Part shown: positions 17,861 to 26,459 of the stretch, piece after piece
How the letters are laid out: each line of letters opens with the position of its first letter
Position numbering within the stretch: the stretch's first letter is position 1
Origin: Flavobacteriales bacterium
Lineage (GTDB): Bacteria > Bacteroidota > Bacteroidia > Flavobacteriales > Weeksellaceae
Length of the DNA stretch: 41,606 bases
Direction: 5' to 3'
NCBI GenBank assembly: GCA_900770875.1
Contig: CAAGLV010000208.1
Coordinates: 1 to 41,606, forward strand
Notes under the pieces: generated by a model
Told to the model about the DNA's origin: nothing
The model's database searches: none
The model's input: only the letters and a program-made list of their open reading frames with translations
Made by a program: the position numbers and the translations under genes

Positions 17861-20257
17861 TTAAAGTCCGATTCCTCCTGACTTTTGAGAAGATTCGTTT
17901 TTTTGTACTTCGGCACGGTTACGTACTTTTCCACCTAAATTATAATTAAATCCTAGGTAAAAAGTTTGCGATTCCCAATTAAAGCGAGCATATCCATTGT
18001 AAGGATCGTTCATGATGATACGTGCTTTCATTGTTTTAAAAATATCGTTCATACGAGCTGTTACAGAAGCGCGTCCACTCATAAAAGAATATTTTAAACC
18101 TAAATCTGTTTTCCACATGTCTAAGAATTCGCCTTGTAAGTTCTTAGATTTACCTCTATAAAACCCAAATAATTGGATGCTTAAATTTTTAGTTGCTGTA
18201 AATGTATTGTTCATTCGTGCTGCTAAAATATTTGCGGTAATTTCTTTATTCTGAACATTACCAGTTGCATAATCTAAGCTTCTAGTTTTTAATAAAGAAG
18301 ATGTAAAATCAGCAGCAATGTATGTGCTAAACCATTTGGTTACTTTATAATTAAAACTAGCTTCTGCACCATAGCTATTTGTGTTGTCGTAATTGGTAGA
18401 AAATTGATAAAATGCAGATTCAACGTCAGGATTTTTTGTAAATGTTTGAATAATGTTATCGTTTATTCTACGATAAAATAAATTTCCAGAAATTGTTCCT
18501 TTTTCTAAACGATGTAAATATCCAAGTTCTACCGAATTTGTATATTCTGGTTTTAAGTTTGGATTACCAACGCTAGAAATTAATGCTGTTGTAAATTGTG
18601 GTACAGGTGTTAATTGATAAATTCCAGGTCGGTCGATTCTTCTACTATAATTTAATGCAATTTGCCCTTTTTCGGTAATATTATACGTTAAGAATGCAGA
18701 AGGAAATAAATCGGTATAATCTTTTTTAAGTTCTCCTGTTTCGTTTGGACTATATAACCAATTTGCATCGTCTTTAACATGCTCTAATCGTAAACCAACT
18801 TGTGCGCCAAATTTGCCAAATTGTTGATTGTAATTTACATAGGCTGAATAAAAATTACGTGTAAATTTAAAATCAACATTTGGGTTAAATGTTAAGTTAT
18901 TTTCTGAAACTAAATCTGTAGATTGTAATCCATTTTTGTTTGTTTCTTCGCGGAATTGTAAACCAGCTTCAATTTTACCAGCATCAACAATTTTATTGGT
19001 ATAATCTAAATTAATACGAGTATTTGTTGAATTGTTTTTGCGGTATTCTTCGTAAAAATTAGCACTTGGATAAGTGTTTAAATAATCTCGATTGTCTCGC
19101 CCTTTGTTTGTCGAATAAAATGCATCTACAACAATATTATGATCTTCTTTATTAAAATCTAATTTATAATTTAAGCTATAATCAGATGTGATATCTTTTG
19201 ATTTGATGTTATTTACATTTTGACTATTAAGATCATTTTTTATGATTTCAGATTCAATTGTACCATCCCATCTTCCATTCCATTGATTGGTATAAATTGT
19301 TAATGCATTTTTATCGTTTATAAACCAATCGAAACCAACTTTATAAGATAAATTTTTGGGTGTATTATCTATCTTAAATAATTGATCAATTTCGTCGGTA
19401 TAATTTTGTGTAATTCCGTTTTGTTGAGATGGACGATAAGCGTAATTTAAATTACCAAATAAATTAAATTTTCCAACATTAACATTAGAGTTGATCGACG
19501 AATTAAAACGAGAATTTTTTCCTTGTTCGTATCCTGTTGTTAAACCAATATTATAACCCTTTTTCTTACCTTTAATTAGCACAATATTTATTATACCCGA
19601 TTTTCCATCCGCTTCGTATTTAGCCGAAGGATTGGTAATAATCTCGATTTTTTGAATTTGGTTGGATGGAATTTGTTTTAAAATTTGAGCGGCCGAAAGC
19701 GAAGATGGTTTACCATCAACATAAATTTTTACATTTTCGTTTCCTCTTAAAGATAGCGCACCACTTTGTTGGTCTACACTAACCGATGGTATGTTATTTA
19801 AAACTGCAGCCGCATCTGTACCTGCCGAAACTAAATCGTTACCAACTTCTACAACGCGTTTATCAATTTCGTTTCGGTATTGTGATGTTTCTTTTCTAAC
19901 AAAAACACCTTTTAAATCTACTGTTGTATCGTTTGTATTTTCTGTTAATTTAATGGTACCTAAATCTAAAGCACCATCTTTAACTTCAATCGGTTGTTCA
20001 TATTGTGCATAACCAAATTCGGTAATTACTAAATTATATTTTCCATCAGGAATATTTTCGAAATTAAAATTTCCATTTTCATCAGTTGTTATATCAATAA
20101 TATATTCATTGGTTACTGCATTATTAATTGTAACAGATGTAAATGCAAGTTTCTCGTTTTTAATGTTTTCTATTGTTCCTTTAATTGGATGATTTTCTTG
20201 TGCAAAGGAAAAAGCTGCAAAGAATAACATAGCAATTGATAATGTATATTTTTTCAT
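17861..20257 (-). CDS. TonB-dependent receptor, OMP_b-brl_3 type, with carboxypeptidase-regulatory-like N-domain
   Basis: 798 residues. A signal peptide (1-19, ending SFAQ) is followed by a carboxypeptidase-regulatory-like beta domain (about 22-105; 'TTDENGNFNFENIPDGKYNL'). Next comes a plug domain (about 118-225) with 'VDGKPSSLSAAQILKQIPSN' and 'IEIITNPSAKYEADG', then a 22-strand-type barrel. This subfamily differs from SusC-like receptors; there is no SusD partner nearby and the ligand is unknown. The gene stands alone, convergent with the DUF423 gene and divergent from the DUF2520 gene. Its upstream 200 bases contain TATACCTTG on the minus strand, a near but not exact promoter box. Confidence 0.93.
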   Translation of the reverse strand: MKKYTLSIAMLFFAAFSFAQENHPIKGTIENIKNEKLAFTSVTINNAVTNEYIIDITTDENGNFNFENIPDGKYNLVITEFGYAQYEQPIEVKDGALDLGTIKLTENTNDTTVDLKGVFVRKETSQYRNEIDKRVVEVGNDLVSAGTDAAAVLNNIPSVSVDQQSGALSLRGNENVKIYVDGKPSSLSAAQILKQIPSNQIQKIEIITNPSAKYEADGKSGIINIVLIKGKKKGYNIGLTTGYEQGKNSRFNSSINSNVNVGKFNLFGNLNYAYRPSQQNGITQNYTDEIDQLFKIDNTPKNLSYKVGFDWFINDKNALTIYTNQWNGRWDGTIESEIIKNDLNSQNVNNIKSKDITSDYSLNYKLDFNKEDHNIVVDAFYSTNKGRDNRDYLNTYPSANFYEEYRKNNSTNTRINLDYTNKIVDAGKIEAGLQFREETNKNGLQSTDLVSENNLTFNPNVDFKFTRNFYSAYVNYNQQFGKFGAQVGLRLEHVKDDANWLYSPNETGELKKDYTDLFPSAFLTYNITEKGQIALNYSRRIDRPGIYQLTPVPQFTTALISSVGNPNLKPEYTNSVELGYLHRLEKGTISGNLFYRRINDNIIQTFTKNPDVESAFYQFSTNYDNTNSYGAEASFNYKVTKWFSTYIAADFTSSLLKTRSLDYATGNVQNKEITANILAARMNNTFTATKNLSIQLFGFYRGKSKNLQGEFLDMWKTDLGLKYSFMSGRASVTARMNDIFKTMKARIIMNDPYNGYARFNWESQTFYLGFNYNLGGKVRNRAEVQKNESSQKSGGIGL

Positions 20258-20459
20258 GTGATGTATTTTATTTATAGTTTAATGTTTAAAATGGTACTTT
20301 GTTTTACAAGGTATATATTCACAATAATTCCTCATTTTACATATTAGACGCACATTTTAAAAAAATGTTACATATAATTTCAAAAAAAAATATTTTTTTT
20401 ATCAAATGGTATAAATACATTACTTTTATAAACCTAGAATAAATAATATATAGCTTATT

Positions 20460-21230
20460 TTGAATTCGATTGTAATATTAGGTGCTGGTAATGTAGCATT
20501 CCACCTAACGAGAGCTTTAATAGAAAACACGTTTAATGTTCGTCAGATTTTTAACAGAACCCTTGCTCATGCACAAGAAATAGGCGAAGCAAATCGTATT
20601 TCTTATACAGATAAAATTTCTGAAATCGAAAAAGCAGATTTGTATATTATCGCTTGTTCGGACGATGGCATCGAAGAATTTTCGCATTACATTCCATTTG
20701 ATGATGTATTGGTTGTGCATACTTCGGGATCGTCGCCAATATCAACATTAAAAGGAAATTACAGAAAAGGAGTTTTATATCCTTTGCAAACATTTACCAA
20801 AGGAAGACATTTGCGTTACGACGAAATTCCGTTTTTTGTTGAGGCAGAAACACCAGAAGATGTCGAAAAATTAAAAGAAATGGCTTTTAGAATTTCTAAT
20901 GATGTTTTCGAATTAGATTTCGCTAAACGAATGGAAATACAAATGTGTGGCGTTTGGGCTTGTAACTTTGTAAATTATATGTACAAAATAGCAGGTGATA
21001 TTTGCGAAAATAATGGTGTTCCGTTTGATGTTTTATTGCCAATTATAAAAGAAACAGCAAGTAAAGTAGAAGAGTTATCGCCTTATGATGCGCAAACCGG
21101 ACCAGCACGCAGAGGAAACGATGTAATTATAAATAGACATTTAAATTTATTAGAAGAAAACTCGAAATTATACGATATCTATAAAACAATTACAGATTCA
21201 ATTAGATTAGAATACGAAAAAAATGATTAG
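20460..21230 (+). CDS. Rossmann-like / DUF2520 domain oxidoreductase-like protein
   Basis: 256 residues. An N-terminal Rossmann fold with 'IVILGAGNVAFHL' and 'IIACSDDGIEE' is followed by a helical DUF2520 domain containing 'ETASKVEELSPYDAQTGPARRGN'. The family resembles pyrroline-5-carboxylate reductase and F420-dependent reductases but its substrate is unknown. The start is a TTG: an in-frame TAG at 20451 closes the frame upstream and the nucleotide-binding loop begins six residues in, so no ATG fits. It overlaps the next gene by 8 bases and heads a DUF2520-KdsC-Maf operon. Confidence 0.9.
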   Translation: MNSIVILGAGNVAFHLTRALIENTFNVRQIFNRTLAHAQEIGEANRISYTDKISEIEKADLYIIACSDDGIEEFSHYIPFDDVLVVHTSGSSPISTLKGNYRKGVLYPLQTFTKGRHLRYDEIPFFVEAETPEDVEKLKEMAFRISNDVFELDFAKRMEIQMCGVWACNFVNYMYKIAGDICENNGVPFDVLLPIIKETASKVEELSPYDAQTGPARRGNDVIINRHLNLLEENSKLYDIYKTITDSIRLEYEKND

Positions 21231-21753
21231 TTATAAAGAAAAGCTGAATAACATTAAAACTGTTATTCTTGATGTAGATGGAGTTTTAACAGATAATTCG
21301 CTTATATTATTGCCAACCGGAGAAATGGTTCGTACAATGAATTGTAGAGACGGCTATGCCATGCAATTAGCAATTAAAAAAGGAATCAGAATTGCTGTTA
21401 TTACAGGTGGAAGAGACGAAGCTGTTGTAAATCGTTTAAAATATTTAGGATTAACGGATATTTATATCAATCAAAGAGATAAAGTTGATGCATTTCAGGA
21501 TTTAATCTTTTCTTATGGATTAAATCCAGACGAAATTGCATATATGGGCGACGATTACCCAGATTTAGCTGTAATGAGTTTAGTTGGTTTGCCAACTTGT
21601 CCTAACGATGCATCGATGGATGTACGTAAAGCGGCCGAATACATTTCGCCCGAAAATGGTGGTAAAGGCTGTGTACGCGATTTGTTAGAGCAAATTTTAA
21701 AAGTACAAGGTCTTTGGTATAACGAAGATGCACAATATATTCCGTCGGTATAA
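21223..21753 (+). CDS. kdsC: KdsC-like HAD phosphatase (3-deoxy-D-manno-octulosonate 8-phosphate phosphatase)
   Basis: 176 residues, a C0-type HAD enzyme without a cap. Motif I is DVDGVLTD (residues 17-24), motif II is VITGG, then a lysine in NQRDKVDAF and GDDYPDLAVM as motif III/IV. This is the fold of KdsC, which dephosphorylates Kdo-8-phosphate for lipid A core synthesis. Family members with other sugar phosphates as substrate cannot be excluded, and no other kds gene is present here. Its stop overlaps the maf start (TAATG). Confidence 0.85.
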   Translation: MISYKEKLNNIKTVILDVDGVLTDNSLILLPTGEMVRTMNCRDGYAMQLAIKKGIRIAVITGGRDEAVVNRLKYLGLTDIYINQRDKVDAFQDLIFSYGLNPDEIAYMGDDYPDLAVMSLVGLPTCPNDASMDVRKAAEYISPENGGKGCVRDLLEQILKVQGLWYNEDAQYIPSV

Positions 21754-22340
21754 TGGCATTATTAGCAGAAAAATTAAAAGAGAAGAATATAATTTTAGCT
21801 TCTCAATCGCCTCGACGTCGCGAATTATTAGCTGGTTTAGGATTAGAATTTTCTACCATTTCGTTAGATATCGACGAATCGTTTGATCGCGAAGTTTATA
21901 AAGCCAATCGAATTACCGAATATTTATCGGCTAAAAAAGCTAACGCATATTTAGATTTAAAAGCAGACGATATTATTATAACATCTGATACAACGGTTTG
22001 GGCCAATAACGAATCGTTAGAAAAGCCCGAAGATAAAACAGATGCTTATCGTATGATAAAAGCTTTAAGTAATAATACACATTCGGTTTATACCTCAGTA
22101 ACAATAAAATCTGTAGAAAAAGAAGTAACCTTTACAAGCGAAACAAAAGTTACATTTGCCGAATTATCTGATGAAGAAATTTATTTTTATATCGATCATT
22201 ATAAACCATTCGATAAAGCTGGCGCTTACGGCATACAAGAATGGATTGGTTACATTGGTGTAGAAAAAATAGACGGAAGTTATTTTAATGTAATGGGTTT
22301 ACCTGTACATCAATTATACAAAGAATTACAACAATTTTAA
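21753..22340 (+). CDS. maf: Maf-family nucleoside triphosphate pyrophosphatase
   Basis: 195 residues. It has the N-terminal LASQSPRRRELL motif, 'SDTTVW' with the catalytic acidic region, 'SVYTSV' and 'FDKAGAYGIQ'. Maf proteins hydrolyse non-canonical or modified NTPs (house-cleaning; dTTPase/UTPase class) and were first linked to septum formation. The specificity subclass is not assigned here. It is the last gene of the operon and a hairpin follows the stop codon. Confidence 0.93.
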   Translation: MALLAEKLKEKNIILASQSPRRRELLAGLGLEFSTISLDIDESFDREVYKANRITEYLSAKKANAYLDLKADDIIITSDTTVWANNESLEKPEDKTDAYRMIKALSNNTHSVYTSVTIKSVEKEVTFTSETKVTFAELSDEEIYFYIDHYKPFDKAGAYGIQEWIGYIGVEKIDGSYFNVMGLPVHQLYKELQQF

Positions 22341-22343
22341 CTG

Positions 22344-22370
22344 AAAAATAGCCTTTAAAGGCTATTTTTT
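22344..22370 (+). terminator. Terminator after maf
   Basis: Perfect inverted repeat (22344-22356 with 22357-22369: AAAAATAGCCTTT and complement) ending in a T-run. The next gene starts only 10 bases downstream. Confidence 0.85.
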
Positions 22371-22380
22371 TATAAAATCT

Positions 22381-22854
22381 ATGAGCAATAGAAAAACAAT
22401 TATTAAATCTATAAATTGGACAATAAGTATCGATTTATTTATTGCTTTTTCTTTATTTTTATATATAACAGATTTTGAATTTATAGGATTTTTTAAATTT
22501 TTAAAGAGTTTGTTTATTAATTTATCTGTTGGTATTTTGGGATTATTTTTTGTAGGTAATATAGTGGGAAGGAATTTGTACAGATTAAAATCTAAAAGTA
22601 AAAATTATCAAATATACCATGGGATATTATCTATTTTTATTATTTTGATTGGAGGAGTTTTAATAGGATCGTGCGTAGGTTTTTTAGAAGAAGGATTACC
22701 AAACAAAAGATATAAATATGATTTAATTGGAGAACTTTACGACTATTTTTTTAAACCTATTTATTGGATTCTTATTTTCGGATTTATTCCAACATTTATA
22801 AGTGGTGTAATTTTGGGCTTTGTTTTAAAAAGATTACCCATAATGGATAATTAA
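22381..22854 (+). CDS. Unknown four-helix membrane protein
   Basis: 157 residues that I do not recognise. Hydrophobic segments lie at about 14-30, 40-62, 80-102 and 130-150. Basic residues between helices 2 and 3 (RLKSKSK) suggest that loop is cytoplasmic. A glycine-rich helix 3 (GGVLIGSCVG) precedes a loop with 'EEGLPNKRYKYD'. It starts ten bases after the maf terminator with no clear promoter box and has no conserved partner in view. It looks like a lineage-specific insertion between maf and nadD. It is more AT-rich in feel than its neighbours, but I did not calculate this. Confidence 0.7.
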   Translation: MSNRKTIIKSINWTISIDLFIAFSLFLYITDFEFIGFFKFLKSLFINLSVGILGLFFVGNIVGRNLYRLKSKSKNYQIYHGILSIFIILIGGVLIGSCVGFLEEGLPNKRYKYDLIGELYDYFFKPIYWILIFGFIPTFISGVILGFVLKRLPIMDN

Positions 22855-22884
22855 TAGGGAATAAATAGTTTATTTAAAATTTAA

Positions 22885-22892
22885 TAAGTTTG
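22885..22892 (+). promoter_or_regulatory. -7 box for nadD
   Basis: TAAGTTTG, an exact TAnnTTTG match. The predicted transcript start is near 22896, 13 bases before the ATG. No TTG is seen at the -33 distance. Confidence 0.5.
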
Positions 22893-22908
22893 TAAAAAAT
22901 ACAAGACC

Positions 22909-23475
22909 ATGAAAATTGGATTATACTTTGGCTCTTTTAATCCGATCCATATCGGACATTTAATAATAGCCAATCATTTTCAGGAATTTACAGATTTAGA
23001 TCAGGTTTGGTTTGTGATATCGCCTCAAAATCCATTCAAAAAGAAATCGTCTTTAGCCAACGAATTTGATCGTTTAGATATGGTAGAAGTAGCGATAAAA
23101 GATTATCCTAATTTACGTGCATCCGATATCGAATTTAGATTGCCAAAACCATCTTACACAATTGATACGTTAATTTATTTAGAAGAAAAATATCCAAACG
23201 ATCAGTTTTGTTTAATCATGGGATCGGATAATTTAGAGGGAATTGATAAATGGAAAAATAGCGAATTAATTTTAGCTAAATATCCAATTTATGTTTATCC
23301 AAGACCAGGATTTAAGTCCGACGAAAATCAAAAAATATGTACCATTGTAGAAGCTCCGTTAATGGAAATTTCGTCTACATTTATACGTACAGCAATTAAA
23401 GAAAATAAAAACATTAAACCAATGTTGCCTCATTTAGTTTGGGAACATTTAGATAAATTAGGACTTTATAAATAA
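22909..23475 (+). CDS. nadD: nicotinate-nucleotide adenylyltransferase
   Basis: 188 residues. The nucleotidyltransferase motif GSFNPIHIGHL (residues 8-18), 'MGSDNLEGIDKWKN' and the C-terminal 'EISSTFIR' (ISSTxIR) are all present. It makes deamido-NAD from nicotinate mononucleotide and ATP, directly upstream of the NadE step also encoded in this window about 9 kb away. It is probably transcribed from its own -7 box and ends in a 48-base perfect palindrome. Confidence 0.96.
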   Translation: MKIGLYFGSFNPIHIGHLIIANHFQEFTDLDQVWFVISPQNPFKKKSSLANEFDRLDMVEVAIKDYPNLRASDIEFRLPKPSYTIDTLIYLEEKYPNDQFCLIMGSDNLEGIDKWKNSELILAKYPIYVYPRPGFKSDENQKICTIVEAPLMEISSTFIRTAIKENKNIKPMLPHLVWEHLDKLGLYK

Positions 23476-23492
23476 AACAGTTTTAAAATAAA

Positions 23493-23540
23493 ATTCAATA
23501 AAAAAAGGTTGAGAATATTCTCAACCTTTTTTTATTGAAT
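23493..23540. terminator. Bidirectional terminator: 48-base perfect palindrome
   Basis: Bases 23493-23516 are exactly complementary to 23517-23540 (24 bp, core AGGTTGAGAATATTCTCAACCT) with A- and T-tracts in the arms. It sits between convergent nadD and the TPR gene. Confidence 0.92.
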
Positions 23541-23551
23541 TAGGGCTAATT

Positions 23552-24250
23552 TTAATTTACACCTAAAGTATATTTTAATCTTTCTACAAATTTTTCGGCA
23601 TCGCCGTTATTTGCACCTGGATATTTGTCCACAATTGCTTGGAAATGTTTTAATGCTTCTTCGTTTTTACCTAAACTCATCGCAATTTCTCCAGCTTTTG
23701 TATAGTAAGTAACTTGTAAAACTTCGGCATCAGTAGCTTCGGCAGCTTTAATAAAATAAGGTAAAGCTTCTTCTACTTTGTTGGATTGCGTTAAAGCATT
23801 CCCGATCATTCCGTATTTCTGAGCTAACATTACATTATCGTCTGTTGTAAAAGCTTCTAATAATTCTACAGCAGAAGCGTAATCTCCTAATTTATAATAA
23901 GCGCTTGCAGCTTTAAAACGAGCTAAATTCCCCGATTCGGTATTTCCGTATTCGTCTACAATTTGTTGTAAACCATCGTAAGCGCCTGGGCTTCCTTTTA
24001 ATGCTTGCGCAATAGAATCTTGATCGAATAAGTTGTTTGCTTTTACCATTTTAGCAAATGCTTCTTCGTCTTTAGGTTCTACCACAAATTTTACATAAGC
24101 AAAGTAACCTAAAGCTACCGCGATGATAGCAACTAAAATACCTACTACAATTTTCGAATTTTTTTCAACGAAGTATTCAACGTCGAATGCTGTTTTATCT
24201 AATTTATTTACAATTTGCTCTGTAGCAAATTCTTCTTTCTTTTTTGCCAT
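23552..24250 (-). CDS. YfgM-like tetratricopeptide repeat membrane protein
   Basis: 232 residues. A lysine/glutamate-rich cytoplasmic N-terminus, one membrane helix (about 34-52, IVVGILVAIIAVALGYFAY), then a periplasmic TPR region (about 90-225) with repeats such as 'AASAYYKLGDYASAVELLEAF' and 'GEIAMSLGKNEEALKHFQAI'. The architecture resembles YfgM, an ancillary SecYEG-associated chaperone partner. In Flavobacteriia such proteins are usually annotated only as TPR proteins, so the role is inferred. It has its own promoter and a short leader. Confidence 0.85.
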   Translation of the reverse strand: MAKKKEEFATEQIVNKLDKTAFDVEYFVEKNSKIVVGILVAIIAVALGYFAYVKFVVEPKDEEAFAKMVKANNLFDQDSIAQALKGSPGAYDGLQQIVDEYGNTESGNLARFKAASAYYKLGDYASAVELLEAFTTDDNVMLAQKYGMIGNALTQSNKVEEALPYFIKAAEATDAEVLQVTYYTKAGEIAMSLGKNEEALKHFQAIVDKYPGANNGDAEKFVERLKYTLGVN

Positions 24251-24270
24251 TGTGTTAAATTACGAGTTTG

Positions 24271-24301
24271 CAAAAATACATTACTGCACAAATATATCCA
24301 A
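24271..24301 (-). promoter_or_regulatory. Promoter of the TPR protein gene
   Basis: On the minus strand, TTG (24301-24299), a 20-base spacer, then TATTTTTG (24278-24271). The predicted start is near 24267, 16 bases before the ATG. A second exact box, TATATTTG (24296-24289), lies just upstream and could be an alternative start. Confidence 0.65.
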
Positions 24302-24325
24302 TTTATTTAAAATGAAAGTATTTGT

Positions 24326-24919
24326 TTAAAATATGTATCCAACAGTTAAGTTTAAGAAACTAGGACGTGTTTCTGTACTAAACGATGTTCCTGATTTTAT
24401 AAATGTTGATGTAATTTTTCCGAAACCATATTCGTAGCGTAAATCAACTAATATGTTTGATACTTTTACACCAGTTCCTAACTGAAAACCAACGTTAAAA
24501 TCGTCTTGTTTTAATTTTTTGATTTCGTTTAACGAAATACCATCGTTTAAATAATAAGAAAATACAGGCCCAGCTTGTACATGTCCAATACCCAATACTT
24601 TTTTACCAAAATTTACAGGTAAATCAAATCGTTTTTTGGTTACTTTAAACGATTCGTCGTCTGCAGAATATTTGTTTTTGTATTGTGTAAATAATAATTC
24701 GGGTTGTATGTACCATCCAATAAAACTTACTTGTGCTAATACACCAGCCTGAAATCCGGTAGATCCGCTTCCTTTTTTATCGATAATTTTTTCGATACCT
24801 GATAAAACTTTCCCTTTATCTGTATTAAATACAAGGCCGCCTTTAACACCGAAATCTATTTTCTGTGCAAACGAAAATGTTGATAAGCCAACAAGTCCTA
24901 CAAATAATAATTTTTTCAT
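24326..24919 (-). CDS. Small outer-membrane beta-barrel protein (porin family, OMP_b-brl_2 / PorT-like)
   Basis: 197 residues. A signal peptide (1-18, ending SFAQ) is followed by the family opening 'KIDFGVKGGLVFN' and alternating barrel strands. These include 'GFQAGVLAQVSFIGWYIQPE', 'GFQLGTGVKVSNILVDLRYE' and a C-terminal 'LNLTVGYIF' ending in aromatic Phe. The family (PF13568) includes PorT, but most members are of unknown function, so a T9SS role should not be assumed. It follows mlaF by 21 bases on the same strand and is probably co-transcribed with the mlaEF pair. Confidence 0.85.
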   Translation of the reverse strand: MKKLLFVGLVGLSTFSFAQKIDFGVKGGLVFNTDKGKVLSGIEKIIDKKGSGSTGFQAGVLAQVSFIGWYIQPELLFTQYKNKYSADDESFKVTKKRFDLPVNFGKKVLGIGHVQAGPVFSYYLNDGISLNEIKKLKQDDFNVGFQLGTGVKVSNILVDLRYEYGFGKITSTFIKSGTSFSTETRPSFLNLTVGYIF

Positions 24920-24940
24920 GTTTTTATAGTTGTTTAAGGT

Positions 24941-25708
24941 TTATTTTTCTTTTAATAAGGCTTCTCTAAGTTTTTTAAATAAGTTAGACGAATACACAAA
25001 GTCGATTACAGCAGGATTATCAGCAACTAAAATTTGATCTTTGTTTCCTTCCCATTCTAAAAATCCATTTTTTAAGAATACAATATGATCACCAATTTCC
25101 ATTACCGAGTTCATATCGTGTGTATTGATAATGGTTGTTGTGTTTAACTCTTTTGTAATGTCGTAAATTAATTTATCGATAACTAAAGCCGTTTTAGGAT
25201 CTAAACCAGAGTTAGGTTCGTCGGCAAATAAATATTTTGGATTATTTACAATTGCACGAGCAATGGCTACACGTTTTTGCATTCCTCCCGAAATCTCAGA
25301 CGGAAATTTAGTTAAGGCTGTACGTGCAATTTCTACACGATCTAAAACTTCTCGGGCGCGTTTATCAATTTCGCTTGGCGACATGTTCGAAAACATTTCT
25401 AAAGGAAATTTTACGTTTTCTAAAATATTCATGGTATCGTATAATGCACTTCCCTGAAATACAACACCAATTTCGCTTCGTAAGCGTTGTTTTTCTTTGT
25501 AATCGTATTCAACCATATTTTCGCCTTCGTATAAAATTTCTCCCGAAGTTGGTGTTAACAAGCCAATTAAGTTTTTTAAGAATACGGTTTTACCAGATCC
25601 CGATTGTCCAATGATTAAGTTAACATTTCCTTTTTCGAATGTTAAGGAAAATCCTTTTAAAACTTCGATATCATTAAACGATTTGCGAATGTTTTTTACC
25701 TCGATCAT
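24941..25708 (-). CDS. mlaF: ABC transporter ATP-binding protein, MlaF-like (lipid transport)
   Basis: 255 residues from MIEVKNIRKSF. Walker A is GQSGSGKT, the signature is SGGMQKRVAIARAI, Walker B is LFADEPNSGLDP, and the H-loop is INTHDM. It closely resembles the ATPase of Mla-type phospholipid transporters. Longer in-frame starts (up to 25768) run back into mlaE. The ATG at 25706-25708 overlaps the mlaE stop (TAATG) and begins exactly at the conserved ABC start, so I use that one. The substrate-binding MCE subunit (MlaD) is not adjacent. Confidence 0.93.
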   Translation of the reverse strand: MIEVKNIRKSFNDIEVLKGFSLTFEKGNVNLIIGQSGSGKTVFLKNLIGLLTPTSGEILYEGENMVEYDYKEKQRLRSEIGVVFQGSALYDTMNILENVKFPLEMFSNMSPSEIDKRAREVLDRVEIARTALTKFPSEISGGMQKRVAIARAIVNNPKYLFADEPNSGLDPKTALVIDKLIYDITKELNTTTIINTHDMNSVMEIGDHIVFLKNGFLEWEGNKDQILVADNPAVIDFVYSSNLFKKLREALLKEK

Positions 25709-26454
25709 TAGCTTAAAATTGTTTGTGTTAATACTAAGTTTAATACGATAATAGTTACAGATGTCCATACAACTGCTGTTGTAGACGAGCGTCCAACTTC
25801 TAACGATCCTCCTTTAACAGTATAACCATAATAAGCAGGAATAGAGGCGATAACAAATCCAAAAACCATTGTTTTAACAAAGGTATAAACGTATAGTTTG
25901 GTTGCCATTTGCATTTGTAATCCAACAATAAAATCGGCTTCGGACCACATTTGTGTACTAATTCCAATTAAATATCCTCCTAATAATCCAAATCCAATAC
26001 TAATCATTACTAAAATTGGATTAAAGAATACGCAGGCAAGTATTTTGGGTAGAATTAAGAAATTGGCCGAGTTAATTCCCATAACATCTAAGGCATCTAT
26101 TTGTTCTGTAACACGCATCGTACCAATACTCGATGCAATATAAGATCCTACTTTACCAACTAATATTAGCGACATAATGGTTGGAGCAAACTCTAATACT
26201 AAAACCACTTTTGTTGCATAACCAATATAATAATCGGGTACAGGGATATCGGCTCCGTGAAAGTTTTGTGCCATTTGTATCGCGACAACTGCTCCCATAA
26301 ATGTAGAGATGAAAGTCATAATCCCAATCGAATTTATGCCTAAATCCCAAATTTCGCGAATGGTTAATTTCCAAAAAACTTTTATTTTTTGTGGCTTACT
26401 AAATACTTTCGCCAAAAGCATAAAGTAAGAACCTATTTGTTCAAATATTTTCAT
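25708..26454 (-). CDS. mlaE: ABC transporter permease, MlaE family
   Basis: 248 residues from MKIFEQIGSYFMLL. It has the conserved cytoplasmic coupling helix region 'KIKVFWKLTIREIWDLGINS', 'FMGAVVAIQMAQNF', 'EFAPTIMSLILVGKVGSYIA', 'IGTMRVTEQIDALDVMGIN' and five to six membrane helices. This is the inner-membrane permease of an asymmetry-maintaining phospholipid transporter. A TTG at 26481 would add nine residues, but the family starts at MKIFEQ. A TAATTTTG box ends 5 bases before this ATG, which also excludes the TTG and suggests a nearly leaderless mRNA. Confidence 0.93.
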   Translation of the reverse strand: MKIFEQIGSYFMLLAKVFSKPQKIKVFWKLTIREIWDLGINSIGIMTFISTFMGAVVAIQMAQNFHGADIPVPDYYIGYATKVVLVLEFAPTIMSLILVGKVGSYIASSIGTMRVTEQIDALDVMGINSANFLILPKILACVFFNPILVMISIGFGLLGGYLIGISTQMWSEADFIVGLQMQMATKLYVYTFVKTMVFGFVIASIPAYYGYTVKGGSLEVGRSSTTAVVWTSVTIIVLNLVLTQTILS

Positions 26455-26459
26455 TATTA

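Noticed and set aside
17861..20257. SusC-type polysaccharide uptake system
   Set aside because: The receptor has an OMP_b-brl_3 type barrel, no adjacent susD and no glycoside hydrolase genes.
24326..24919. PorT, a T9SS component
   Set aside because: It shares the broad barrel family, but no specific PorT feature is visible and the context is lipid transport.
25709..25768. Longer N-terminus for mlaF (20 extra residues)
   Set aside because: The extra residues overlap mlaE out of frame, while the TAATG overlap at 25706-25710 gives the conserved start.
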